A stretch of DNA of 64,000 nucleotides from Candidatus Latescibacterota bacterium (lineage in GTDB: Bacteria; JAAXHH01), in contig JAJEHX010000025.1 in NCBI GenBank assembly GCA_022823465.1, positions 1 through 64,000 on the forward strand, in the 5' to 3' direction. The translations under genes and the position numbers were made by a program. The notes under the pieces are model-generated. The model did not search any database. It was not told the DNA's origin and saw nothing but the letters and a program-made list of their open reading frames with translations. Below are positions 25,678 through 35,176 of this stretch, one piece after another; within the stretch, counting starts at the first letter, position 1; each line of letters starts with the position of its first letter.

Positions 25678-27399
25678 TCAACTCGCCGCCGTGCGGCGTT
25701 TTCCGGTCTTCTGCCGGATCAGCTCTTCCGCCGCCAGGTGGTTCAGGAGACGGTCCGCCGTCACGCCGCCCTTGCGGACCATGGAAAGCCCGTAGTCCAA
25801 GTAGTCCAGTTCGTCCACGTGATGGGCGTCGGGTCCGATGCTGAACCGGGCGCCCCTGGCCATGCCATAGTCGAGATGCCGCCAGTCCAGATCGAGCCGG
25901 TGGGGATTCGCGTTGACCTCGATGGCGACGTCGTGGGCGACCGCTTCGTCGACGAGGCGGCCCACGTCCACGGGATAACCGTCCCGGGCCAGCAGCAGGC
26001 GGCCCGTGGGGTGTCCCAGAATGGTGGTGTACGGGTTCCTGATCGCCCTGACGATGCGTTCGGTCATGTCCGCTTCGGACATGTTGAACACGGAATGCAC
26101 GGAGGCCACGACCAGGTCGAAAGTGGCCAGGACTTCATCTGGATAGTCCAGGCTTCCATCGGGCAGGATGTCGGACTCGATGCCTTTGAGGATTCGGAAA
26201 TCGTCGTACCGGGCGTTCAGGGCATCGATTTCCGCCTGTTGTTCCAATACCCGTTCGATGCTCAGTCCATGGGCATAGGCCGCGGTCCGGCTGTGGTCGC
26301 AGACCGCGATGTAGCCGAATCCCCTCGCCCGGGCGCCCTCGGCCATTTCATGGAGGCTGTGCATCCCGTCGCTGTAGGACGTATGGTTGTGGATCACGCC
26401 CTGGATATCCGCCCTGACCGGCAGGTCCGGCAGGCGGTTTGCCGCGGCCCTGGCAACCTCTTCGCCGCCTTCCCGCAGTTCCGGCGGAACGAACTGGAGG
26501 CCGAGCAGGTCATAGATCACGGGTTCGTCGGGACAAGGTATCACGGCGTGATCGCGTATGACGTGCCGGTCGGTAATGGTGATACCCCGGTCGTCGGCGT
26601 GCCGGGCGATACGGGTGCGGTGGTCGTCGCTGCCCGTCCAGTGATACAGCGTAACGGCAAAGGAGTCGTCCGGAACGCAGTGGACGCGTACGGGCAGTCC
26701 GGAAGGTCCGGTGACGGTCAGGTCCCGGCCGTCCTCCTCGTGAACCTGGCCGAAACGATGCAGGATGGGCCGGATCCTCTCCCGGTCGGGATGCCCTGCG
26801 ACGAGGTCTATTTCGCGGATCACTTCCATCCTGCGCCGGACGTCTCCCGCGATCTCCACGCGCCATACGTCCGGGTGGCGCAGCAGGTCGTCCACCAGGG
26901 ATCTGGCCTCGTTCAACGCGCGGTCCAGGAGGTGGAGCCCGCGGGACCGCTTGATCAGGTCGATGCCCTTCAACACGCGCTCCTGGGTCTTGGCGCCGAA
27001 TCCGTCCAGCTTGACAAGCCGGTTTTCCCGGCAGGCGTATTCCAGTTCCCCCACGGTGTCTATACCCAGATGGTCGTAAATCGACCGGATCTTCTTCGCG
27101 CCGAGCCCCGATATGGTGAGCATCTCCTGGAATCCGACCGGCACGGACTGAACGAGGGTCTGATGATAGCTCGACTGCCCGTCCCGGACGAGTTCGGTTA
27201 TATGACGCACCATGGACGCGCCCAGGCCGGGCACCTTGCCCAGCCGGTCCTCGTTCACCATGTCTTCCGCGGGTTCGGAAAGGGTTTCCACCCGGCGCGC
27301 GGCATTCGCGTAGGCGCGGGTCTTGAAGGTGTTCTCGCCCTGCAGGATCAGGAGCGATCCGATCTGGTTGAGGATCTTGCCGATCTGTTTGTTGGTCAT
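25678..27399 (-). CDS. PolX-family protein with PHP domain; polymerase active site degenerate
   Basis: 573 residues from the ATG at 27399 (MTNKQIGKILNQIG, the normal PolX start). N-terminal helix-hairpin-helix 8-kDa and palm-like regions are followed by a C-terminal PHP domain whose metal residues look complete: HNHTSYSDG, AVCDHS, GIESD, ASVHS, GHPTG, GPDAHH. In the polymerase half the first two catalytic acids read E196-I-D198 instead of Asp-x-Asp, and the third Asp, expected in a VDLRVV-like strand, is Arg238 (VRVHCV). So 3'-end processing by PHP is likely retained while nucleotide transfer is probably lost. Confidence 0.85.
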   Translation of the reverse strand: MTNKQIGKILNQIGSLLILQGENTFKTRAYANAARRVETLSEPAEDMVNEDRLGKVPGLGASMVRHITELVRDGQSSYHQTLVQSVPVGFQEMLTISGLGAKKIRSIYDHLGIDTVGELEYACRENRLVKLDGFGAKTQERVLKGIDLIKRSRGLHLLDRALNEARSLVDDLLRHPDVWRVEIAGDVRRRMEVIREIDLVAGHPDRERIRPILHRFGQVHEEDGRDLTVTGPSGLPVRVHCVPDDSFAVTLYHWTGSDDHRTRIARHADDRGITITDRHVIRDHAVIPCPDEPVIYDLLGLQFVPPELREGGEEVARAAANRLPDLPVRADIQGVIHNHTSYSDGMHSLHEMAEGARARGFGYIAVCDHSRTAAYAHGLSIERVLEQQAEIDALNARYDDFRILKGIESDILPDGSLDYPDEVLATFDLVVASVHSVFNMSEADMTERIVRAIRNPYTTILGHPTGRLLLARDGYPVDVGRLVDEAVAHDVAIEVNANPHRLDLDWRHLDYGMARGARFSIGPDAHHVDELDYLDYGLSMVRKGGVTADRLLNHLAAEELIRQKTGKRRTAAS

Positions 27400-27442
27400 G
27401 CCTGGATTCCGTCCTGGCGCGTGCTCGACGCGCTTTCCCGAT

Positions 27443-27838
27443 TCAACCCTGTGGGCGGGAAGTGCGGGCAGTCTGCAAACACGTTTCGATGAACTCCGGT
27501 AATCTTTTGACGAACTCCGACCTGGGCACGGCCCGTTCGCAGCCCGCAGCCCGGGCACGCTCGAAGGCTTCGGGCCGCGTATGCCGGCCGTAGGCCATCA
27601 TCGGCGTATTCTCGCTGGCTCTGCCAGCCCTCAGATGCGAAATCAAATCCACGGCGTCCGTACGCGACAGGTCGAGATCCACGATGATCGCGGCCGGCTT
27701 TCTGTCATCTGAATCATCCGGGATCTCGCCCACTTCCGCCGCGAAGAGTGGTTTGCCGCCAAGCTGACGAACGGTCTCCCCTATTTTCGAAGAGAAAAAC
27801 AGGTCGTCCACCACCACGAGTATGGTATGGTCGGTCAT
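27443..27838 (-). CDS. Receiver-like single-domain protein
   Basis: About 131 residues from MTDHTILVVVDD. The pattern of a CheY-like fold is recognisable: acidic pair DD at 10-11, a candidate phospho-Asp strand AIIVDLDLS, and the alternation of strands and helices up to a C-terminal helix, with no output domain. It departs from classical receivers in the loop after the acid pair (DDLFFSSKI) and lacks an obvious conserved Lys, so phosphorylation is uncertain. It lies 43 bases upstream of the PolX-like gene on the same strand. Partner unknown. Confidence 0.65.
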   Translation of the reverse strand: MTDHTILVVVDDLFFSSKIGETVRQLGGKPLFAAEVGEIPDDSDDRKPAAIIVDLDLSRTDAVDLISHLRAGRASENTPMMAYGRHTRPEAFERARAAGCERAVPRSEFVKRLPEFIETCLQTARTSRPQG

Positions 27839-27985
27839 TACGGCTCCAGGGTGGTTCCAAGCTGGCTGACAGCACTTCGGCATTCGAATATAAAGACGGG
27901 ATTCTACCGGAAACAAGCGTATTGTTCAGCCCTGCGACACATACCACGGATAGAACGGCCCGTATCAGTTCAGGCCGGCCTGGTA

Positions 27986-28050
27986 TTTTCTATATCTAAC
28001 TATTGACACATATATCATATAACTATATATTTAGTCCTGTCTAAAAATCA
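27986..28050 (+). promoter_or_regulatory. Promoter with DtxR-type operator (copy 2) of the feo operon
   Basis: TTGACA (28003-28008), 17 bases, TATATT (28026-28031), then TTTAGTCCTGTCTAAA (28030-28045), the same operator as at 8236 but with an imperfect centre. The operator covers the expected start point. It lies 60 bases ahead of the DtxR gene, indicating autoregulation together with the iron-uptake genes. Confidence 0.82.
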
Positions 28051-28103
28051 TGCCGCCTTCTGCCACTGCATGCGGCCGCCGAAATCGTTTACGGAAGTTT
28101 CCC

Positions 28104-28796
28104 ATGCCTACGCCAGCCACCGAAGATTATCTGAAGGCCATCTACAAGCTGCAGGAAAACGCGGAAGCCGCGTCGACCAATGCCATTGCGGACCGGATGG
28201 GGGTCTCGGCCGCCTCCGTCACCAACATGATGAAAAGACTGTCGGAGACCGGCCTGGTCGAGCACCGGCCCTACCAGGCGATCAGGCTGACCGACGCGGG
28301 AAGAAAGATCGCCCTGGAAATCATCCGTCACCACCGGTTGCTGGAGGTGTACATGGCGGAAGCGCTCGGGTTTACGTGGGACCAGGTGGACGCGGAGGCG
28401 GAACGGCTCGAGCACGTGATCTCCGAAGAGTTCGAGGACAAGATCGATGCCATGCTGGGATACCCGACGACGGATCCGCACGGATCGCCCATACCGGCAA
28501 AGGACGGGTCCATAGCCCGCGCGAACCACGACAGGCTGTCCGACATGGAACCCGGCCGTACCGTGGTCATTCGCAGGGTGACGGACACGGATCCCGCCTT
28601 GCTCCGTTACCTGGGGAAACTCGGTCTCCGGCCGGACAGCGTCGTGGGCGTATTGAATAAAGAGCCCTTTGAAGGGCCCATGCTTCTGCGTGTGGGCGGC
28701 GAGGAACACCACGTGGGGCACCAGGTCGCCTCCAGTGTCCTGGTTGAATGTGTGGCGGCCGGGCAAAAGGAAAACGACCGGCGGGCAGAATCATGA
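28104..28796 (+). CDS. DtxR-family metal-dependent repressor (MntR/IdeR type)
   Basis: About 230 residues. N-terminal winged helix (TEDYLKAIYKLQENAEAA...IADRMGVSAASVTNMMKRL), dimerisation and metal domain with the ligand-bearing IIRHHRLLEVYM and ERLEHVISEE segments, and a C-terminal SH3/FeoA-like domain. I start it at the ATG at 28104, which has GGAAG six bases upstream and gives the canonical N-terminus; an in-frame ATG at 28050 lies almost at the transcription start. It represses DNA binding targets when charged with Fe(II) or Mn(II). First gene of the feo operon; its stop overlaps the next start (ATGA). Confidence 0.9.
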   Translation: MPTPATEDYLKAIYKLQENAEAASTNAIADRMGVSAASVTNMMKRLSETGLVEHRPYQAIRLTDAGRKIALEIIRHHRLLEVYMAEALGFTWDQVDAEAERLEHVISEEFEDKIDAMLGYPTTDPHGSPIPAKDGSIARANHDRLSDMEPGRTVVIRRVTDTDPALLRYLGKLGLRPDSVVGVLNKEPFEGPMLLRVGGEEHHVGHQVASSVLVECVAAGQKENDRRAES

Positions 28797-29899
28797 CGGA
28801 AATCATCATACTCATTGCCATCGGCGCGCTTTTCCTGCCTCAATATGGCCTGTACTGGCGCCTGCGGCGCAGGCGGTGGCTGCATTTGAGGCAGGCCGTG
28901 GACGACGCCCTGGCCCATCTGCACCAGTTCCAGCACGACGGCCGGCAGGCGTCCGTGGAGTCCCTTTCAAACACCCTGGGCATATCGACGAAGCACACCC
29001 TGACCCTGGTCGACCGCATGGCGCAACTGGACCTCGTGGTCATGACGGGGCAGGGCATGCGACTCACGGCGGAAGGCCACCGCTGGGCGCTCCAGATCAT
29101 CCGGGCTCACCGGCTGTTCGAGCGGTATCTCGCCGACGAAACCTCCGTGCCCCGGGAAGAAATCCACGCCCGCGCCCACCAGCTGGAACACACGGTGACC
29201 GAAGCGCAGGTCGATAAGATGGACGCCGATATGGGACATCCCACCTTCGATCCCCAGGGAGATCCGATCCCGAACGCCGCCGGCGACATGAAGGAGATCG
29301 AAAGCCAGAAACTCGTCGACTGGCCGGATGGCAAACCGGCGCAGATCGTGCATATCGAGGACGAACCCCCGGAAGTGTATGCCCAGATCATCGCGGAGGA
29401 CCTCCATCCCGGCATGACCATCACGATCATGGACATGTCGCCCGTACGGGTCGTCATCGGCACACCGGACGCCGAACACGTACTGGCCCCGGTGGTCGCG
29501 GCGAACATTTCCGTGCGGGAGGCGCCCACTGACCGCATCGAACCGGCGGACGTCCCGCTCACGACGCTGAAACACGGCGAAGCGGGCCGCGTAGTCGGAC
29601 TGTCACCGGCCTGCCAGGGCCTGACCCGGCGGAGATTCCTCGACCTGGGTCTGACGCCCGGAGCGCGCATCGAGCGGGTCATGCAGAGCGCCTTCAGCGA
29701 TCCCACGGCCTACCGGGTCCGGAATACCCTGATCGCCCTCCGCCGCGAACAGTCCGATATGGTCCGGATCGAACGGGCCACGGGGACCGAAGGGTCCGAA
29801 CGGGCTGGACCGCCCGCGCTGAGCGCACAGGCCGACGGGATCGAACGGACCGGACCGCCTGCACAGCACGAACAGAACGAAAGGGAGATCGGAGCATGA
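28793..29899 (+). CDS. Membrane-anchored DtxR-like protein fused to a FeoA domain
   Basis: 368 residues. A short N-terminal membrane helix (about 2-19) and basic stretch RLRRRR, then a DtxR-type winged helix (SLSNTLGISTKHTLTLVDRMAQLDLV), a dimerisation/metal region paralogous to the upstream repressor (IIRAHRLFERYL, HQLEHTVTEAQVDKMDADMGHP), and a FeoA domain near 255-325 (LKHGEAGRVVGL...RRFLDLGLTPG...YRVRNTLIALRR). The tail is low-complexity. It takes the place of feoA between the repressor and feoB, with 4-base overlaps on both sides. A membrane-tethered metal sensor or a FeoB-associated adaptor are both possible. Confidence 0.75.
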   Translation: MTEIIILIAIGALFLPQYGLYWRLRRRRWLHLRQAVDDALAHLHQFQHDGRQASVESLSNTLGISTKHTLTLVDRMAQLDLVVMTGQGMRLTAEGHRWALQIIRAHRLFERYLADETSVPREEIHARAHQLEHTVTEAQVDKMDADMGHPTFDPQGDPIPNAAGDMKEIESQKLVDWPDGKPAQIVHIEDEPPEVYAQIIAEDLHPGMTITIMDMSPVRVVIGTPDAEHVLAPVVAANISVREAPTDRIEPADVPLTTLKHGEAGRVVGLSPACQGLTRRRFLDLGLTPGARIERVMQSAFSDPTAYRVRNTLIALRREQSDMVRIERATGTEGSERAGPPALSAQADGIERTGPPAQHEQNEREIGA

Positions 29900-30768
29900 G
29901 TACGGAATCCGCGCCGCCGGGACCACCGGGACCGAACGGTCCGCCTGCGTCGACCGGATCGCCTGCAACGTCTGCACCGAACGCGCCGCCGGGACATGAC
30001 TGCGCATCCTGTGCATTGCAGGAAAACCTGGTCCAGATGGGGATCACGCTGGACCGGTGGGACTATGTCATCGCCCTGGCGGGTAACCCGAACGTGGGAA
30101 AGAGCACGGTATTCAACGCCTTGACCGGTTTGAAGCAGCATACGGGGAACTGGCCGGGCAAGACGGTGATTCGGGCCGAGGGCGGCTTCGAGTTTAATGG
30201 CAGAAGGTACAAGATGATCGATCTGCCCGGCACGTATTCCCTCCTTTCGGCCTCCATAGACGAGGAGATCGCCCGGGACTTCATCCTCTTCGGACGTCCG
30301 GACTGCACGATGATCGTCGTCGACGCCACCATGCTCGAGCGCAATCTCAACCTGGCGCTCCAGGTGCTGGAGATAACGGACAGGGCGGTGGTCTGCCTGA
30401 ACCTGATGGACGAGGCCGAACACAAGGGCATCTCGGTGGATCACCGCGCGCTGTCGCGCGAACTGGGCGTGCCGGTCGTACCGGTAACGGCAAGGAAGAA
30501 GGAAGGGCTCGGCCTCCTGATGCGCACGGTCGCCGACGTGATCCAGGGGACGATCCGCAACGCGCCCCGGCGCATTACAGGCAACGGGGACCTCGACCGG
30601 ACAGTGGATACGATTACGGGCATGCTGCGCGAATCTTACCCGGACCTGCCGAACCCCCGCTGGATCGCCTTTCGGCTCCTCGACGGGGACTACCGGGTGC
30701 GCCAGGCCCTGGAGCTGGGAGATTTCAGCCGGATGGGCGCCCAGGCGGAACAACAGACACTGGAATGA
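29896..30768 (+). CDS. feoB: FeoB GTPase domain as a separate protein
   Basis: 290 residues: a Pro/Gly/Ser-rich N-terminal 35 residues and a CASC motif, then the FeoB G-domain with G1 GNPNVGKST, G2 region NWPGKTV, G3 DLPGTYSL, G4 NLMD and a G5-like VTARKKEG, and the helical guanine-dissociation-inhibitor region. No membrane segment follows; the protein stops where a normal FeoB would enter its membrane part. The start overlaps the preceding stop, and the stop overlaps the next start, so stoichiometric synthesis with the permease half is likely. Confidence 0.88.
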   Translation: MSTESAPPGPPGPNGPPASTGSPATSAPNAPPGHDCASCALQENLVQMGITLDRWDYVIALAGNPNVGKSTVFNALTGLKQHTGNWPGKTVIRAEGGFEFNGRRYKMIDLPGTYSLLSASIDEEIARDFILFGRPDCTMIVVDATMLERNLNLALQVLEITDRAVVCLNLMDEAEHKGISVDHRALSRELGVPVVPVTARKKEGLGLLMRTVADVIQGTIRNAPRRITGNGDLDRTVDTITGMLRESYPDLPNPRWIAFRLLDGDYRVRQALELGDFSRMGAQAEQQTLE

Positions 30769-32192
30769 GGGACATGAGCGACACCACGACTAAACCCCGT
30801 ACCGGGGAGGACATTCTCGGCCGGGTAGAAGAAATGCAACGGGGGCTGGAAGGGTCGTACCGGGACGAGATCGTCGAAGCCATCTACCAGGATGCCGAGG
30901 CCATCACCCGGAAGGTGGTCCGCACCGACGAAGAGACTTCCTATCCCTGGGACCAGAAGCTGGACCGCATCGTAACCTCGAAGGTCTGGGGGCTTCCCTT
31001 CATGGCCCTGCTTCTGGGTATCGTCTTCTGGGTCACGATTTCGGGGGCGAACGTGCCCTCCGCCATGCTGGCCGAAGGCCTTTTCTGGCTGGGCGCGCGG
31101 GGAGTCGAGTTATTCAATGCCCTGGGCATGCCCTGGTGGGTCACGGGATTCATCTGGCACGGCGTCTATCGGGGACTGGCCTGGGTGGTCTCCGTCATGC
31201 TTCCGCCCATGGCGATCTTCTTCCCCATATTCACCATTCTGGAAGACCTGGGGTACCTGCCCCGCGTGGCCTTCAACGTCGACGCGCTGTTCAAGAAGGC
31301 CGGCGCCCACGGCAAGCAGGCGCTCACCATGAGCATGGGGCTGGGCTGCAACGCGGCGGGCGTCGTGGCCTGCCGGGTCATCGATTCGCCCCGGGAGCGG
31401 CTGATCGCCATCCTCACCAACAACTTCATGCCCTGCAACGGCAGGTGGCCCACGCTGATCATACTCGCGACCCTGTTCGTGGCGGCAGCCTTCCCGCCCG
31501 CCTTCGCGGCCATGGCCGCGGCCGGCTCCCTGGTCCTCATCGTCCTGATCGGCGCCGCGACGACCCTGCTGGTATCGGCCATACTGTCCCGGTCCTTCCT
31601 GCGCGGCGAGGCCAGCAGCTTCACGCTGGAACTCCCGCCCTACCGCCGTCCCAGCATCCTGCGCGTGCTGTACACCTCACTCATAGACCGGACGATCTTC
31701 GTATTGTGGCGCGCGGTGGTCATGGCCGTGCCGGCGGGCGGGGTGATCTGGCTGCTGAGCAACATCTACGCCGGGGGACAGAGCCTGACGGTATGGGTCT
31801 CGCAGTGGCTGGAGCCCGTGGGGCGCGCCATTGGCCTCGACGGCGTCATCCTGCTGGCCTACGTCATCGCCATCCCCGCCAACGAAATCGTGGTCCCGAC
31901 CATCATCATGGCCTACACGGGCGCGGGCATGATGATCGAACTGGACACGATGGAGGAACTGCGGCATCTCCTGGTGGACCAGCAGGGATGGACCCTCCTC
32001 ACCGCCGTCTGCCTGATGCTCTTTTCCCTGCTGCACAACCCGTGTTCCACGACCATGTGGACGGTATACCGGGAGACCAGGAGCGTCAAATGGACCGTAG
32101 TCAGCGGTCTCATGCCCCTGGTCATCGCCTTCATCCTGCTCTTCATCGTCGCCCAGACCGTCTACTGGATCATGGGCCTGGCGGGATGGTGA
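30765..32192 (+). CDS. feoB: FeoB membrane (permease) domain as a separate protein
   Basis: 475 residues holding the ferrous-iron channel half of FeoB. About eight membrane helices and two Gate domains are visible, with the conserved MSMGLGCNAAGVVACRVIDSPRERLIA and LLHNPCSTTMWTVYRET segments that carry the channel cysteines. The first 65 residues are soluble and helical. Two starts are possible: the overlapping ATG at 30765 or one nine bases later with GAGG ahead of it. It ends four bases short of the convergent cysNC stop. Confidence 0.9.
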   Translation: MRDMSDTTTKPRTGEDILGRVEEMQRGLEGSYRDEIVEAIYQDAEAITRKVVRTDEETSYPWDQKLDRIVTSKVWGLPFMALLLGIVFWVTISGANVPSAMLAEGLFWLGARGVELFNALGMPWWVTGFIWHGVYRGLAWVVSVMLPPMAIFFPIFTILEDLGYLPRVAFNVDALFKKAGAHGKQALTMSMGLGCNAAGVVACRVIDSPRERLIAILTNNFMPCNGRWPTLIILATLFVAAAFPPAFAAMAAAGSLVLIVLIGAATTLLVSAILSRSFLRGEASSFTLELPPYRRPSILRVLYTSLIDRTIFVLWRAVVMAVPAGGVIWLLSNIYAGGQSLTVWVSQWLEPVGRAIGLDGVILLAYVIAIPANEIVVPTIIMAYTGAGMMIELDTMEELRHLLVDQQGWTLLTAVCLMLFSLLHNPCSTTMWTVYRETRSVKWTVVSGLMPLVIAFILLFIVAQTVYWIMGLAGW

Positions 32193-32196
32193 CGCA

Positions 32197-34110
32197 TTAC
32201 CGCCTGGGCAGCAGGTAGCCCCTTTCTTTCAACACCTCGACGATGCGGGAAACGGAACGATCGACCGGGTCGGTCTCCGATGAAACGGCCACCGCCGGAT
32301 CGCGGGGTTTTTCGTAGGGGTAATCAACCCCGGCGAGGTTGCGTAGCAGGCCCCGGTCGGATTTCTCATAACATCCCGTAGTATCGTGCTTCCGGCACCA
32401 GGCCAGCGACGCGTCGACGAAGACCTCCACGTACCGGCCGGTTCCGATCCGTTCGGCCACCTGGTGGCGGCCGTCCTCGCTCGGCGAGATGAACGAGGCG
32501 ATGACGATGAGACCCGCGTCGTTCATCACGGCCGCGCATTCGGCCACGCGACGCAGGTTCTCCGCCTGGTCCGCCGCCGAGAAGCCCAGGTCGCGGCTCA
32601 GCCCGCTGCGGACGACCGAACTGTCCAGCACCACCACGGAGTACCCCTCTTCATATAACGCGTTTTCCAGGGCATACGTGACGGAAGACTTCCCGGAGCC
32701 CACCAGGCCCGTGATCCAGATCGTGCACGGCTTCTGTCCATACCGCGCAATGCGCCGGTCCGGTTGCACCAGGCTGGACTGCTTCGATGTCGAGGCATGC
32801 GGTTCGGACTCGGCATCCAGGTCCATGGGCACGCGGTCTTCCGGCAGGCGATCGATGATCATGCCCGCGGCCACGGTATTGTTGGTCAGGTAATCCACCA
32901 GGATGAAGCTCCCGGTCAGCCGGTTGTTCTGATACGCGTCGTGAAAGAGGGGGCGGTTCGAGGTCAGGGCCACCCGGCCGATTTCGTTGAGCGCGAGCCG
33001 GGACGCGCCGACTTTGTGCAGGGTGTCGACGTCGATCCGGTAGTCGACGTGGTCGATGCTCACGCGGGCGGTCTGCGTGGTCTGCTTGATCAGGTAATGG
33101 CGGCCCGGGGCCATGGGTGCCTCGTCCATCCAGACCATCATGGCCTCGAACCTGCGCTCCACGTGGGGCAGGTTCTTCGGATGGACGATCATGTCGCCGC
33201 GGCTCACATCCACCTCGTCCTCGAGCTGAAGAGAAACGGACATGGGCGGATAGGCCTCGTCCAGGTCGCCGTCGAAACTGGAAACGGATTTCACCCGCGT
33301 CCGGTTCTGTCCGGGCAGGATCAGCACTTCGTCGCCAGGCCGTACGATTCCGGACAGGACCGTCCCCGCGTAGTACCGCGCGTCCTGGCCGGGGCGAATG
33401 ACGTACTGGACGGGAAAGCGCAGGTCGACCAGGTTGCGGTCGGTCAGGAACTGCACGTCCTCCAGGATATCCAGCACGGTCTGGCCGTGGTACCACGGCA
33501 TGCGGCCGCTCTTCTCCACCACGTTGTCGCCCAGGAGGGCGCTGACGGGAACGAGGCGGATGTCGCTCACGTTCAGCTTGGCGGCGTAGTCCAGGAACTC
33601 GCGGCGGATTTCATCGAAGATCCGCTCGCTGAATTCCACCATGTCCATCTTGTTCACGGCCACCACGAGATGCTGGATGCCGAGGAGAGACGTGATGAAG
33701 GCGTGGCGGCGGGTCTGCGTCAGCACGCCATTGCGCGCGTCTACCAGCACGATGGCCAGGTTGGCGCCGGACGCGCCGGTCGCCATGTTCCGAGTGTACT
33801 GTTCGTGGCCCGGCGTGTCGGCGATGATGAATTTGCGCCTGGGGGTCGAGAAATACCGGTAGGCCACGTCGATGGTGATGCCCTGCTCCCTTTCGGCCTT
33901 GAGGCCGTCCAGCAACAGGGCCAGGTCCGGGGCTTCGTCCTTGTGTGCCAGTTGCTTAAGCGAGGCGAGGTGGTCCTCGTAGATGTTCTTGGAGTCGGCC
34001 AGCAGCCGGCCGATGAGCGTGGATTTGCCGTCGTCCACGCTGCCCGCCGTGCTGAAGCGCAGCAGTTCCTTTTCTTCGTTCTGGGTCAGAAAGGTCTGAA
34101 TGTCGGTCAT
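32197..34110 (-). CDS. cysNC: Sulfate adenylyltransferase large subunit fused to an APS-kinase domain (CysNC)
   Basis: 637 residues. The N-terminal part is an EF-Tu-like GTPase ([35 protein letters not shown]) that drives ATP sulfurylation with CysD. The C-terminal part from about residue 460 is a CysC fold with an intact P-loop (GLVGSGKSS), but the usual LDGD reads L-D496-S497-S498, and the APS-loop KGLY...ARAGEI reads [12 protein letters not shown]. The kinase half may therefore be weak or inactive. A separate CysC with canonical motifs is encoded upstream in the same cluster. Lies 28 bases after cysD. Confidence 0.92.
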   Translation of the reverse strand: MTDIQTFLTQNEEKELLRFSTAGSVDDGKSTLIGRLLADSKNIYEDHLASLKQLAHKDEAPDLALLLDGLKAEREQGITIDVAYRYFSTPRRKFIIADTPGHEQYTRNMATGASGANLAIVLVDARNGVLTQTRRHAFITSLLGIQHLVVAVNKMDMVEFSERIFDEIRREFLDYAAKLNVSDIRLVPVSALLGDNVVEKSGRMPWYHGQTVLDILEDVQFLTDRNLVDLRFPVQYVIRPGQDARYYAGTVLSGIVRPGDEVLILPGQNRTRVKSVSSFDGDLDEAYPPMSVSLQLEDEVDVSRGDMIVHPKNLPHVERRFEAMMVWMDEAPMAPGRHYLIKQTTQTARVSIDHVDYRIDVDTLHKVGASRLALNEIGRVALTSNRPLFHDAYQNNRLTGSFILVDYLTNNTVAAGMIIDRLPEDRVPMDLDAESEPHASTSKQSSLVQPDRRIARYGQKPCTIWITGLVGSGKSSVTYALENALYEEGYSVVVLDSSVVRSGLSRDLGFSAADQAENLRRVAECAAVMNDAGLIVIASFISPSEDGRHQVAERIGTGRYVEVFVDASLAWCRKHDTTGCYEKSDRGLLRNLAGVDYPYEKPRDPAVAVSSETDPVDRSVSRIVEVLKERGYLLPRR

Positions 34111-34138
34111 TTCGGGTCGGTGAGGTGTTGGATCGATG

Positions 34139-35044
34139 CTAGAAATAGCCTTCCCGCTTCTTGATTTCCATCGATCCTTCCTGGTCGTGATCGATGATGC
34201 GGGTGGACCGCTCGGAGATGCGTTCCACCATCATTTCCTCGATGATTTCTTCGACGGAAGTGGCGGTGGACCGCACGGCGCCGGTACATGGAGAGCAGCC
34301 CAGCGTGCGGAAACGGCAGACCATCGAACGGGGGGTTTCGCCGGGCAGGATGCGGGCCTGGCCCTCCACCGGAATCAGTTGTTCCCCGCGGACCACGACC
34401 TGGCGCTCCCGGGCGAAGTAAAGGGGCACGACCGGGATGTGTTCCCGGTGTATATACATCCAGATGTCCAGTTCGGTCCAGTTGGAGAGGGGAAAGACCC
34501 GGATGGATTCCTCCTGGCCGATACGGCAGTTGTACAGGTTCCACAGTTCCGGCCGCTGGTTCTTCGGATCCCACTGGCCGAACCGGTCCCGGAAGGAGAA
34601 GAACCGTTCCTTGGCCCGCGATTTCTCCTCCTCGCGGCGGGCGCCGCCCAGCGCGGCGTCGAAGCGCCCGGACTTGAGCCCGTCGAGCAGGGCCTGGGTC
34701 TTGAGCAGGCCGCAACAGCGCTGCGTGCCCAGGTCGTAAGGGTTGGCGCCGTCGGAGATGGCGTCCTCGTTGCGGTAGACGATCAGGTCCGCGTCGTATT
34801 CCCCGGCCATGCGCGCCCTGAAGTCGTACATCTCCTCGAACTTGTATCCCGTATCCACGTGCATGAGCGGGAAGGGGAGCTTCTGCGGATAGAAGGCCTT
34901 GCGCGCGAGGTGCAGCATGACCGAGGAATCCTTGCCGACCGAATAGAGCATCACCGGCCGTTCGAATTCAGCGACGACTTCGCGCATGACGTGGATGCTC
35001 TCGGCTTCGAGCTGCATCAAATGTGAAATGGAATACTGGGGCAT
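34139..35044 (-). CDS. cysD: Sulfate adenylyltransferase small subunit CysD
   Basis: 301 residues; PAPS-reductase-like ATP pyrophosphatase that makes adenosine 5'-phosphosulfate with CysN. The P-loop [31 protein letters not shown], the [14 protein letters not shown] block and the C-terminal [14 protein letters not shown] are all classic CysD. Read just ahead of cysNC on the same strand. No cysH or sulfite reductase is seen in the window, so the product may serve sulfation as well as, or instead of, assimilation. Confidence 0.96.
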   Translation of the reverse strand: MPQYSISHLMQLEAESIHVMREVVAEFERPVMLYSVGKDSSVMLHLARKAFYPQKLPFPLMHVDTGYKFEEMYDFRARMAGEYDADLIVYRNEDAISDGANPYDLGTQRCCGLLKTQALLDGLKSGRFDAALGGARREEEKSRAKERFFSFRDRFGQWDPKNQRPELWNLYNCRIGQEESIRVFPLSNWTELDIWMYIHREHIPVVPLYFARERQVVVRGEQLIPVEGQARILPGETPRSMVCRFRTLGCSPCTGAVRSTATSVEEIIEEMMVERISERSTRIIDHDQEGSMEIKKREGYF

Positions 35045-35176
35045 GGGAGATTTAATGTCCGGCTTTATCAGGGGCGGGCTTAGAACCTATAAGTGAGTTT
35101 CACTCCTGCTTCCTGACATTGCCTGGTCTTGAGTCAACGGTCTTAAGTCAACGCGAATTCCTGGACGAAAACGTCG

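Noticed and set aside
25000-27492. An 830-codon open frame on the plus strand across nth and the PolX-like gene
   Set aside because: It is the complement of two well-supported genes; long antisense frames are common at this GC content, and the translation shows no domain.
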